A stretch of 64,000 bases of DNA, taken from positions 434,001-498,000 of the forward strand of contig CBFFRQ010000068.1 of NCBI GenBank assembly GCA_965644315.1. The letters run 5' to 3'. Origin of the DNA: Caecitellus pseudoparvulus. Taxonomy: Eukaryota; Bigyra: Bicosoecida. Shown here piece after piece: positions 1 through 10,281 of this stretch. How positions within the stretch are numbered: the first letter of the stretch is position 1; each line of letters starts with the position of its first letter. Below the pieces are notes generated by a model. That model was not told where the DNA came from, did not search any database, and saw only the letters and a list, made by a program, of their open reading frames with translations. The position numbers and the translations under genes are program-made.

Positions 1-713
1 GGCGTGGCCTGCGCCACCTGCGCCAGGTCGGGGTGAAGCACAGCAAGCCAGCCAGGCGGCGCGGGGGCTGTCGCCACGGGCGCTAGGAGGAGTGGCAAGC
101 GCTGCAAGAGGTGCTTCCAGGCGCCTGCAAGTGCCTGCCGGGAGGTCGCCCGCAGGAGGGGGTGTCGGGCGCCCTGGTCTCCCTCTGCCAGGCATAGCGC
201 ATGCAGGCGACGAGCCAAAGGCAGCAGCTGGCGCACAGTGGCTGTCGCGGCCTTGGCCTCCCGAGAGCTGCTGCTAGCACAGACGGACTCTGCATGCCGC
301 AAGGCAGCGATGGTGGTGGCCAGGGGGGCGAGGGCGGACGCGGCACAGCCGCTGTCCACACACTGCAACAAGCTCGCAGCCAGGTGCAGTGGTGCAGGGA
401 GAACCTTTGCCCAAGCACAGCCTTCGATGGCCGGGCAGGCGCACGCTGGAAGCAGGTGGGTGTATGCAGCGTCGAGCACTGCGCGGGTGCAACCCAGCCA
501 GAAGATGTCCCGGGAAATGGCCACGGGCAGCTGGGCTGCGAGTGCAGCTGCGTCGGGACCAAGCAGCACTGTGCTCAGGAGAGGCACCCCCAGGCCACCG
601 GAGGTGATCAATGCGCAGTACTCTGACGCGTGCTGCTGATGGGCACCTTGTATGAGGAACTCAGCCTCCTCACGGTCGCCAGAGTCAAAAGCTGCCGCCT
701 CAGTGGCGGCCAT
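1..713 (-). CDS. 5'-partial gene, unknown helical protein
   Basis: An uninterrupted frame of 237 codons runs from the ATG at 713 leftward off the window, so only the N-terminal part of the protein is present. It begins MAATEAAAFDSGDREEAEFL and is then rich in Ala, Leu, Cys and His, as in an alpha-helical repeat protein. I see no membrane segment and no motif I recognise. The gene is divergent from the ZIP transporter across about 258 bp. An intron inside the frame cannot be excluded, and opposite-strand frames in this GC-rich stretch are also long, so the coding call is moderate. Confidence 0.55.
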   Translation of the reverse strand, partial: MAATEAAAFDSGDREEAEFLIQGAHQQHASEYCALITSGGLGVPLLSTVLLGPDAAALAAQLPVAISRDIFWLGCTRAVLDAAYTHLLPACACPAIEGCAWAKVLPAPLHLAASLLQCVDSGCAASALAPLATTIAALRHAESVCASSSSREAKAATATVRQLLPLARRLHALCLAEGDQGARHPLLRATSRQALAGAWKHLLQRLPLLLAPVATAPAPPGWLAVLHPDLAQVAQAT

Positions 714-971
714 GTTTGCTGGGCTGCTCGGCGGAAATTGCTCCAGTCAATTCGCGTACTAAAGGCGCACAATTTCAAAAGCAAAGTCAAAGAGTGGGAA
801 CCAAATCTCCGATATATGACTTCTCTATGATTTGAAGTGATCCGTGCATCTGCCGCTTGGGACCCCGCAATACACGAGTTCGAGCGAGACAGAGCAGCTC
901 GATTGCCCTGGGCTGCCTCTTCAGATGCAGGAGCTGCGAGCTTCCGGCAGAAGAAAATCAAACACCTCAGA
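714..971. promoter_or_regulatory. divergent promoter region, unknown gene / ZIP
   Basis: This 258-bp spacer separates two divergently read start codons. It is clearly AT-richer than the flanking coding DNA, especially at 745-840, which fits a bidirectional promoter. No single TATA box or named element stands out. The inference rests on gene orientation only. Confidence 0.35.
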
Positions 972-2038
972 ATGAACCTTCATGCTCTTCTCGTCTCCTT
1001 CCTTGCCGGAATCGCGACAGGTGCGGACGGCGCGCGAGCCGCCTGCACTGTGCATGCGGAAACTGGTTGCTTGCCAGCCCTTCCCTCGCAGGCGTTGGGG
1101 GGCTGTACGTGTTCTTCATTGGCAAGGCCCCGAGTGAGGCACAACTTTCGGTCGTCTTTGCCTTTGCAGCCGGCGTCATGATGTGTGTGTCCGTCTTTGA
1201 CGTCATGGTGCCCCAGTTGACAGACGCTGCCAGCCCAGCCGCTGTGCTCGGCACGCTCTGCAGCTGCTGTGCGGGAGTCGGGCTCGCTCTGCTCGCGGAG
1301 GCATGCTTGCCATCTGATGTTGAGGCGCTGGTTTCTTTCTTCGGCACTGCCCCAGAGCCCCACGCTGACGCCTCAGCTGATTCCCCCGACTTGGAGGGAG
1401 GCAGCCGGCTGCCCACTCCGCTCAGTTCCACCTCCCCCTCCGCGCCTGGGCCTCATCTACGCGCTGCTGCCGGCACAGGGCCCGCGTTCACAGCTCCAGA
1501 TGTGCCCTGCACGCCAGAAACCAAGAGCAAGGCTTCCGCCCACTCCTCCCACTGGCGCCTCGCAGCCATCATGTTCCTCACCCTCACCCTGCACAACCTG
1601 CCGGAAGGTGTGGCCGTGGCCCTGAGCTCCACCCAAGCAGGCGGTGTGGGGGCCTCCCTTGCCATCGCAGTGGCTGTGCACAACATCCCAGAGGGCCTCG
1701 CCATCAGCGTGCCCGTCCTGGCAGCCACTGGCAGTCCCTGGGCCGCCCTGGCCGCTAGCCTGGCCAGCGGCCTCACAGAGCCACTGGGGGCGTTGCTAAC
1801 CCTGTTGGCGCTACCAGGGCAGTCTGAGGCCCCAGTTGAGCCAGCGCAGTCAGCTGACTCCGCGGTGCGGTTCGTGCTCGCAGCTGTGGCTGGCGTCATG
1901 ATGGCCGTGACGTGCACCGAGCTCATCCCTGCTGCCTTGGCGAAGAAAGGGGTGCCCAGGGCGTATGCTGCCGCGGGATTTGTTGCGGGCGCTGTCGTGG
2001 TTGGCGCCACGCTGGCCATGGCGCCGCCAGGCGAGTAA
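972..2038 (+). CDS. ZIP-family metal-ion transporter
   Basis: Two exons (972-1020 and 1092-2038) encode 331 residues. The ATG at 972 opens the first membrane helix, and the 71-bp intron (GTGCGG..TCGCAG) joins it in phase 1 to a GVGGLYVFF continuation. ZIP proteins import Zn, Fe or Mn into the cytosol. The two signature helices are visible as HNLPEGVAV and HNIPEGLAI, carrying the His and Glu metal ligands, as in the ZupT/GufA/ZIP11 branch. A Ser/Pro-rich cytosolic loop (about residues 110-190) precedes them, and the C-terminal helices include a TELIPAAL segment. Metal specificity cannot be read from the sequence. Confidence 0.88.
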
Positions 2039-2282
2039 GGGGCTATTCTCTCGTCTTCGCAGGCCGGGCGCAACCTCGCACGACAGGCAGGAACAGAGGC
2101 AGCCCCCGCCTAAAACCCCTTGCCGGATAGATACTCGTTGAGCTGATGTAATGCAGTGTGCCGCGTACCCTGGGCGCTGCAACGTGGCCGACGGTGCCTG
2201 CTGTCCAGCGTGACAGCCTCGCACCTCACTCAGCTCCCGCGCTTGAAGCCACACCCTGCACACGGAGCCTGCACTGTGCAGC

Positions 2283-3989
2283 ATGGCTGCAATGCAAGGG
2301 CCAAGCCAAGCCCTTGACGTGGCTTCCCCCCTCCAAGGCGACCCAGGTGTCCCCGTGGAAGTGGACTGGTCGGCCCTGTGCGTCGAGCGTGTGGCAGCAA
2401 GCCACCACGCACCAACGCTGGCACCCGCCTTGTCCCCTGCATGCAGGGCTGACGTCGCCCATGAGGGCGAGGGTGTCTTCATTTCCACCGAAGACATTGC
2501 TCTTCTGGAGGAGTATCAAGGCAATGACAGTGCTGCTTTGGCAGAGCTGCTGTCTTCGGATGAGGTGGGTGCCTTCCAGCTTCCAAATTCCGCATCTGGC
2601 TGCAGCCCCGCTCTCTGTCCGCCGAGCACAGGATGCAGCGCAGTACGTGTCGGTGCTTATGAAAGTTCTAGAGAACATTTCATCTCATGCTCAGGCCGTG
2701 TGCTTTTCCGTCTCGACGCTGAACTCGATCTTGACAGGTACGCCGCCCCACCTCACGCTGGCCTGGCCTGCCCCGCCACTTGACTCCCCCCCCCTGCGCA
2801 CCTCGCAGCCATCATGACAGCGCACTCGGTGGAAGTGGACACTGACACAGCAATCGACAAGTTCAGGGAAGACCCCAATGACCACTCCTCGCGCATGCGG
2901 GTCGGGCCACTCCTCCGCACAGTCAAGCGAGCGGATGACAGCGGAGACATGTACATTCTCGAGCAGGCCGCCACTGCGGCGGCACGCCTGGTGGCAGCGG
3001 ACAGCACTGGCTCACCTTCGGGCTCTGAGCTGCTGCGGTGGGCCATGGCCTCCATATCACGCGCAGGCTCTGTGCTGCCCGGCACACCCGAGGGGCGCCG
3101 CGCCGAGGCTGCCGTCAGCGCCCTCATGCTGATGCTGCGGCACCGCACAGTGCGGGAGCAGTTCCTGCTCGACTCGTCCAGTGTGCAGGCTTTACTGCCC
3201 CTCCTGGCGTCCAGGGACCTGCAGCTGGCGTATGAGGCTGCGAACTGCTTGTGGGTGTTGACGTTCTGCACCAACGGCAGGGTCAGCCTGCTCACGACTG
3301 GTGCTGTGCAGGGCCTCGCCCAAGTCGTCCGCCTGGACCTGCCTGTCAAGTTGCTGCGTATGGGTGTCATGGCACTGGCGAATGTGGTGGAGAAGTTTGA
3401 CGAGGACGCACAGGGCCACACTGACCTGCCGGAGCCGCTGCCGCTGCTGGGCGAGGCAGCTGTGTTAAAGCCGCTTACAGAGCTGCCCAAGGTCGCAGCC
3501 AAGGCAAAGAAGTACCAAGACCCGGAGTTGCTCGAAGCGGCTGACTACCTCGTCCTCGCCTTGAACAGATCACGCCGCAGCCTCACCAGCCTGAAGCGGT
3601 ACAAGGCACAACTGGCCAGCGGCACCTTCAAGCCCGGCCCGCTGCACGCAGCTGACTTCTGGCAGGAGAATGTCTTTGCCTTCGAAGCGAGTGACTGGGC
3701 GCTCGTGCGCTCCCTCAAGCAACTGCTCGAGTCGCCTGACTCGTCTGCTGAAACGCTGGCAGTCGCCGTGCAGGACGTGGGGCAGTTCACCGTGTACCAC
3801 CCCCATGGGCGCAGCGTGCTGGTAAGCTTGGGCTTGAAAGACAGCATCATGGCGCTCATGCAGCATGAGTCGCAGGATGTGCGCCACGCAGCGCTGCTCA
3901 GCTTGAGCAAGCTCATGTTGACCAAGTGGGAGTTTGCTGAGCAGAGCGCCGCCCACAGCAGGACTGCAGGGGGCAGGGCGGCGAGTTGA
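2283..3989 (+). CDS. VMA13: V-type H+-ATPase subunit H
   Basis: Four exons (2283-2377, 2447-2564, 2632-2737, 2809-3989) give 499 residues. Subunit H sits on the V1 stalk and couples or silences ATP hydrolysis on the proton pump of acidic organelles. The N-terminal part (WSAL...ISTEDIALLEEY...AELLSSDE) and the C-terminal part (FWQEN, VAVQDVGQFTVYHP, QDVRHAALLSLSKLML) match the armadillo-repeat family as I remember it from yeast and human. The first intron is a multiple of three (69 bp) and stays open if retained, so exon 1/2 splicing is less certain than the others. The 3' end faces ERGIC3 with 36 bp between stop codons. Confidence 0.9.
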
Positions 3990-4025
3990 GCGCGCCAGCC
4001 AGCGCTGCAGTGTACGCAAATGCAT

Positions 4026-5443
4026 TCAAATCATGTTCCGCCCCTTGCGCACGCCTGCCAGGCTCGTGCCAATGGAGGCAGCCTGGGCGAGGCCAGCTGT
4101 TGCTACATCAACAATGGAGTCCAGCATGCGCAGTGTGGCCACCACGCCGCCGATGATGGCAAAGAGCTGCATCAAAAAGGTAATGATGCTCTCCGAAGTG
4201 TTCTCCACTGTCACCATGAATGGGGATAAGTCGTACACGAAGTAAACCCCCGGCAAGATGTTCTGCCGCACACCGTCCACAACAGCTGCACGGAAGATGC
4301 TGTTCACAGCGTACTGGGAATCAATCGCGCTCTTTCCATCAGTGGACATGGGCACTACCTTCGTGTAGTAGTGCACCATGCCGGTCCCGTGCTCTGCTGA
4401 AAAATGGCGCCCATCCAGCGGGTTACGCTCACGGGCATCACCCGACGAACTCAAATCTAGGCGCCCCGCCAGCGTGCTCAACCAGGACCTGTGGTCACCA
4501 AAAAACGAAAGATCGTGAATGGTGTGGCTGATGTTGAAACTGGCGACCTTCGCGGGGTTGAACTGGTGGACATGGCGGTACCCCTTGATGTGCGTCTCGC
4601 CCATGGCAGCGTACAGTGTGCCGGCAACTTTGTTGACCTTGATTACACCCCATGTTCGGCACCCTTCGCCTGGCTTGCCCCCCTCGTCCTGATGCAGAGC
4701 GGCTTCCTTCACGCACTGGGCAGCGTGAGCCTCCAGCCCTGCCACGCTCCAGCCCTTGTCAAGGTAGGCCGCCTTCAAAATGTGGCATGTGTTGCAGCAG
4801 GGGCGCTCGGGAGTCTCTGCTCCATAGCATGAGCCACAGTAGCCTCGGCTATTGGCCCCCTGCTTCTTATCGACACCGGTGCCACCCAGCACAGCCTGCG
4901 TGTCTGGTACAGGCAGGTGGTACACGAAGGGCCAGCCGACGGCTGCGCCGTTTGCCGAGATGCGCTGCTTCCGGATGTCGTGTTCAATGCCATCACTCTG
5001 TTGTCCCGCAATGTCTAGGGCGTCCATGTTCACTTCAGAGCACATCAGTGCGTGGAACGTCACGTCAAAGTGGATGCTCATGCGCTCACCAACAGTAGGG
5101 TCCACAACGATGTGCTCCTTGCTGGAGGAACGAAGGTAAGCCGCTGTCTCCGACACTACAAGCACAGCTACAATGCCAAACGTCATAAGTGAAACTGCAA
5201 GCGAGATCCAAACACTTGTGTGGGCCACAAGACGCGCGCGAACCGGCTACTGTCCCAGCGCGGAAATTGAAGCGTACCTGCTCCGCCGACGTTGGTGCTC
5301 CTGCTCTCCGTAGCTTGCACCTTGCTGAACATGTCAAGCTTCTTGAAGTTCTTCGCAAGTGAGCTTGTCGGGACCTTGAACTTATCTTTGCTCCAATCAT
5401 CATCCCGGGCGCCTCTACGGCGCAAGCCCTCACCAGCTGGCAT
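4026..5443 (-). CDS. ERGIC3: ERGIC3/Erv46-type ER-Golgi cargo receptor
   Basis: Two exons (5443-5278 and 5194-4026) encode 444 residues. Erv46/ERGIC3 cycles in COPI and COPII vesicles with Erv41 and retrieves escaped ER proteins. Exon 1 gives a cytosolic N-terminus ending LDMFSKVQ..STNVGGA. The intron acceptor TTGCAG at 5195 joins it to VSLMTFGIVAVLVVSETAAYL, the first membrane span. A nearer AG at about 5215 would frameshift and was discarded. Family marks include the Cys-rich lumenal CGSCYGAE..CCNTC segment, the GxxHIxG-like lumenal core, and a C-terminal span starting FMVTVENTSESIITFLMQLFAIIGG. The start codon at 5443 is the first ATG in frame. Confidence 0.88.
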
Positions 5444-5746
5444 ACCTCAGCCCCAAAGCACGGCAATGCCAGCACCCGGCACAAAGCAGACTGTCAACAA
5501 CCAACACAACGAACTTTGATCATATCTTTCCAGGGGACTGCATGCTATGTTGTTGGATTACTTCGTTTGGACGACAGCGAACTCTGTCAGTTCCCCCAGG
5601 CAAGCTGAGATGAGACGGCGCCCCAAAACCACGTCGGCCCAGACGGCCACACACACAGACTGCATTGTCGTCAAAACCAAATGCAAAGAAAAGACTTAAC
5701 AGACACCCTCCTTGTCAAGACAGCAGCACTTCGAAGAACCAAACCC
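5444..5746. other. gene-free spacer (ERGIC3 promoter / metalloprotease 3' region)
   Basis: These 303 bp lie between the ERGIC3 start and the stop of the first metalloprotease, both on the minus strand. I see no coding exon or RNA gene. The sequence is AT-richer near 5500-5590. The minus-strand 3' flank of the metalloprotease contains TTTGCATTT about 65 nt past the stop. Confidence 0.4.
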
Positions 5747-8700
5747 TCAACTGTGCTGCTGCTGCACAAGTGACATGCGCGAGTGAGCAAGAGGGTTCAC
5801 GGACGGCGGCACGACAGAGAAGCGCTTAGCTTCTTGAATGCGTGCCATGCGTGCTGCCTTGCTGTAGCGCGAGGCAGAGGCGGGCGAAGATTCGGCCTGG
5901 GCGACAGGGTTCACCACAGAGCCGGATAGCTCCACTTCTTCCCCGATGCCGTCACCCTTGCGGCCGCCTCTCCCCCCACCGCGTCGCGAGCGCATGACAA
6001 GGACGACGCCAACCACCACCACGGCCATGCCGCACACCGCTCCAACCCCCGCTACCACACCGATCCCCCCTACGCTGTTCACCCAGCCGCCACTGTCGGA
6101 GCCAGATCTGCCCTGCGCGCCGCCGCCGTCTCTGACAGGACCAGCAGTCGGACTCGGACTGGCCACAGTCGGCAATGCGACAAACTCGTTGAATGAGACA
6201 TCCGCTCGGCCTCCTGGGATGCCCACTCCCATCAGAGCCGTCCCATCTACAACTCCACCGAACACACCTCGGGCAAAATCACCACCCTGCAAGCTAGACT
6301 CCACAGCCCTAGCCAAGGCAGTGGCATCTGCTTCATCACCACTGCTTACATTTGCATACACCTCTACCACCGTCGCCCCCAAGAACACCCCCTCCGTCTC
6401 GCCCGCACCCACGCCACCCAACACACGACGCCACCACGCCGCATCCGCACCCCCACCAGCCGACAGCTCCTCCTCGGACACGTCCACCACCACCACCTCC
6501 ACACCACCACCCAACACATCCCTCAGCACCCGCAACAACACCTCGCCCATCCCAGCACTGCCGTACAACGACTTGCGCACACCCCACAGCGACAAACCAA
6601 ACCGCACCACACGACCAAACCCACTCAACACCGGTGACAAACACCGACCACCGCTCGCGTCCCCCGACTCCCCATAGCACACCAAGTCGCCCAGGCAGTC
6701 CCCAGACGTCGCACACATGTACCCAGCGCCGCACCCGCCACAACCAGATGCCGCAGAGCCGCAGTCCACGTCGCTCTCACCAGACGCCTCATCCACCTCC
6801 CCGTTGCTACACTGACCCAGCACCTCACCACACCCTGCACCAGTCCACCCTGCCTCACATCGACACCATGCCACCAAATCCTCGCTCACGTGCCCCGCTG
6901 CACTCTCCGACGCCATCGCAGATGCCACACCGCTGTGCTGCTCCTGCACCGCTGTCACATTCACTGACACACACACACCCCGGCCGCACTGCACACCCTC
7001 ACACACCGCCACAATGGCCGGGTTCTCTGATGGCGTGGCAGCCGCCGTTACAGAAGCACTCCCCGTCGGCAATGCTGTGCCAGACACCGTCGCCTGGGGA
7101 GACCCAGTGGGTGACTGCGTCTGTGCAGATGACGGCGACACTGCCGCCGATGCTGAGGGACTGGAGCCACTGGAGCTCGTGGGAGTGAACGATGGTGTCA
7201 CGGCAGGTGTCCCGGCAGGTGTGCCCGCTGGTGTGCCCGCTGGTGTCCCGCCCGGCGTCACGGCAGGTGTGCCCGCTGGTGTCCCGCCCGGCGTCACGGC
7301 AGGTGTGCCCGCTGGTGTCCCGCCCGGCGTCACGGCAGGTGTGCCCGCTGGTGTCACGGCAGGTGTGCCCGCTGGTGTCACGGCAGGTGTGCCCGCTGGT
7401 GTCACGGCAGGCGTTCCAGCAGGCGTCCCGGCAGGTGTGCCCGCTGGTGTCACGGCAGGCGTTCCAGCAGGCGTCCCGGCAGGTGTGCCCGCTGGTGTTG
7501 CTGACGGTGCACCCCCCGGGCTGTACACCTCTCCTGGACTGCACACGTATGCTGGATCAGGACACGTCACCTGCCCGATGTAGCCGCTCCCAAAGTTCAC
7601 AACCTGACCCCCTGCTGTACATGTCGCACTGTCGTACGTCCCGGGGCCACGGTAGAATCGCACCTCCAACGTGTACGCACCAGCACTCCCTCCGCACGCC
7701 GTCTCATAGCACCCAGGCTCCACTGCCCGCGGCTGGTACCCTTGCCGCAATGCTGATGACATGACACACCGGCTGTTCGCACCATACGATATCCCACGCA
7801 CAGTGCTTGGTGAGTTGCCTGGATCCACGCACACGCGATTGCTGTACGCCTGCCGCCGCGGGCAGTAGTCATACTGCTCTGTGCTGCCTCCCGACATGCT
7901 GTTGGTGAAGTACTGGTACTGCGTCGGCAGCGCACTGGTGTACGTTGACAACGTCGATGGTCCCCATGCCTTCAAGTCGAAACGGCAGGCTTCGCTGTTG
8001 TCCACCGCCCACCGGGGTGGCGACCCGGCCGGCACTGGCGCAGACTTCGGGCCAGTCACACACTTGTCGTTGGCGAAGCTGCAACCCTGCTTGAATCCCC
8101 AATCATCCATGTAGAACGCGTCGGACGCAGAGTACACTGGCTTGTACCACCCTGAGTCCTCCAGGATGCCCAGAGTCACAGCGTCGATCTTCGATGCGTA
8201 GTCGATGATTGGCGTCATGACAGTGCCAGGGAAGATGCGCTGCTCCAAGTGTGACCCCGTCAATGAGCACGTGCTCGTCGGCTGGTTCTCCAGCTCAGCA
8301 CCAGTCATTGTGGGACAGCCAAAGTACCACCGCACTGCATCCAGTGTGTGCTGGCCCACCATCTTCTGGATGCAGTTGCCTGGGTTCACCTTCTCGCCCG
8401 CCGTGCTGCACACACTCATGCCCCGACCCCCGAAATACTCCACCGTGTTGCTGGCCGCAGCGTAATGTGTCCGTGTAGACCCTCCACAGCTGAAACTCGT
8501 CTGGTACTCGCTGGTTGGCCGAGTCCCTGACCGGGGCGTCTTGGGTGCCAACGTCGTGGGGTCTCGGAAGCGCCACCACGAGTCACGGGAAAACCCCAAC
8601 GCGTGCAAGAACTCGTGCGCCACCGTACCGATCAGCGCAGGCACGTCCCCTGCAGACAGCGGAATCTTGTTGGGGCAGATGTTGGTGCGCCCCACCGTGG

Positions 8701-9626
8701 GCTTGTCCGCTTCATCACGCTGGCACGCCAACGCGTACGCCAACGTGCTTCCACCACACGATGCTGTCGATGCCGCAGTGACAAAGATGAGGTAGTCCTT
8801 GTTGGGAATGCCAGGACCAGATGGCTGAGGCGAGCAGCATGACTGCAGGCCGCAACTGCACACCTCCGTCGGACCGAGGTACGCCGCAGGGATCTCCACA
8901 TTCTTGTCACCAGAGATGAAACCACACTGCGCACGCGCAATGCCATGCCCACCGTGCCAGCACAGCCGCACACTCACACACCACATACATAGCCACTCAC
9001 CCAGTTGCTGCTCGACACACTGGCACACCGCCCACTGCTCGTGTAGTAGCTGTTGCAGTCGTAGTCCGCATGGAAGACGTTGCCCTTGCGCCGCACCTGC
9101 ACACACGCACGCCGGGACCGTGCCAGGTGCCCCACGTACACCACCCCCACGCAATGCTCGCATGCACAGCAACTCTCACCTGCAGCACCGACTCCAGCTT
9201 CGCCACCACTGCGGGAATGATGTTGTTCTTCAGCATGGCCTCCTTCTGGGCTGCCTGCGCCGGATCGGCAGCCTGCAGGTCCTGCAGCACGTCCACGTAC
9301 TCCACTGCGATGCGGATGTTGTGCCATGGCAATGCTGCATACTGGGACATGGTCAGTGTGCTCATCTGCCGTCTGTGAGCTTCGTCCGTGCCCTGCAGGT
9401 GCTGGTGCAAGTCTCGGCGTGGCACGCGGACAGTCTCGCCTTCGTCTCCAACCAGTGTGACGTGGGAGGCGCCACGGGCTGTCTCGGCGGCCTCAATGAC
9501 ATCATCGTGCACGCAAGAGTGAACGCCCTCGCCAAAGGTGCTAGAATGGCCTTGGGCTGCTTCCAAAAGGCACCCCGTGGCCCACACCACCCACAGCGTC
9601 GCAGCGACTCCTCGCCAACTCTTCAT
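5747..9626 (-). CDS. leishmanolysin-like (M8) surface metalloprotease, copy 1
   Basis: Three exons (9626-9180, 9096-9001, 8926-5747) encode about 1240 residues. The order is: signal peptide (MKSWRGVAATLW..), prodomain starting SCVHDDVI, and a peptidase M8 domain with zinc motif HEFLH at about 285-289. The third zinc His lies in GSHLEQR (about 407) and a Met-turn follows in VMTP (about 418), so the active site is complete. After this come a Thr/Pro minisatellite stalk of TPAG/TPAV units, an EGF-like segment (CEGVQCGRGVC..CRCEAGWTGAGC), a Cys-rich ESDVDCG..CGGCGAGYMC module, a membrane span near the C-terminus and a basic cytosolic tail. It is predicted to be a type I cell-surface endopeptidase. 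The start was chosen at the ATG directly before the signal peptide. Confidence 0.87.
6357..9520 (-). repeat. duplicated metalloprotease core, copy A
   Basis: This block is nearly identical, introns included, to 10691-13890. Outside it the two genes are unrelated at both ends. Matching landmarks are 6371 with 10705 and 9520 with 13890. Copy A is 36 bp shorter, equal to three 12-bp minisatellite units. Confidence 0.9.
7194..7497 (-). repeat. 12-bp coding minisatellite (TPxx stalk), copy 1
   Basis: About 25 tandem 12-bp units encode Thr-Pro-Ala-Gly, Thr-Pro-Ala-Val and Thr-Pro-Gly-Gly on the minus strand. A higher-order 36-bp period (PGG-TPAG-TPAV) is visible around 7250-7330. Such a Thr/Pro stretch is a likely O-glycosylated stalk between the protease domain and the EGF-like region. 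Confidence 0.92.
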
Positions 9627-10281
9627 GTTTGCTTTGAGAGTGAGTGAACGCTGACCCTCATGCAAGCAAACAAGGGACCGATTGGGCGCACCGCTTTGTT
9701 TCCAGGTGCGTCTGTGAGGGCTGTAATGGTTTTGTTCCTAGCGGGTCACTGTCTGGACTGGCGTCGTGCATACCACGTCGACGCCCAGGGTCTATCGGTC
9801 GACGGGAAACCCTGCAGCTTGGTTCTGATACTTCAGTCTTGGACATTGCAAGAGGAGATGTATCTGTGAACTGGGAAGCTTCGGGAGCTTGATGGGCCGT
9901 TCTAAGCACATTGCCCAGCATTTTGCTGTTGAGGTCCGGAAGCACTGGAAGGCACCTGGAGTGACCTCGGAGCTGAAAGGCTCATCACCCTGACCTGGCT
10001 GGAGCCTAGTGCATGGACCTTCGCAAGATGTGAAACCACATGGTTGCATTGCGGCCCTTCCTCTCTTTCAGAACCCACGCGGATGAAAGAAACGTCAGCG
10101 ATTCATACTGCCACGCACAAGAGTTCAACTGGTGACGCGCTTGCTGAGCAACATAAGAAATGGGCTGAGCATGTGAATTCAATGCATTTGAGTTACCCAA
10201 GTGCACGTTTGAGCGTTTATTGTCAAGCCCAGTATCGTTCTGCTCGGCTGCGCTGCCTCAGCAAGCTCAAACCCCAAATAT
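9627..10281. other. spacer between the tandem metalloprotease genes
   Basis: These 655 bp hold the 3' flank of copy 2 and the promoter of copy 1, both on the minus strand. Several short frames exist but none has a recognisable domain or supported splicing. I found no tRNA-like pattern. Confidence 0.4.
10216..10221 (-). promoter_or_regulatory. candidate poly(A) signal AATAAA of metalloprotease copy 2
   Basis: AATAAA reads on the minus strand 61 nt after the stop codon at 10282. The spacing is reasonable for a polyadenylation signal, but most other genes here lack this hexamer, so its use is uncertain. Confidence 0.35.

Noticed and set aside
83-562. Minus-strand 159-residue ORF at the left edge
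   Set aside because: A different minus-strand frame is open from 713 to the window edge with a good start; this one is its shadow.
5200-5230. Nearest AG (about 5215) as the ERGIC3 intron acceptor
   Set aside because: It shifts the frame and ends in a stop within about ten codons; the AG at 5195 restores the first membrane span exactly.
7014-7583. Plus-strand ORF of 189 residues with elastin-like VPAGVTAGVPAGV repeats
   Set aside because: It is the reverse reading of the TPxx minisatellite and its flanks in the metalloprotease; the repeat unit keeps several frames open.
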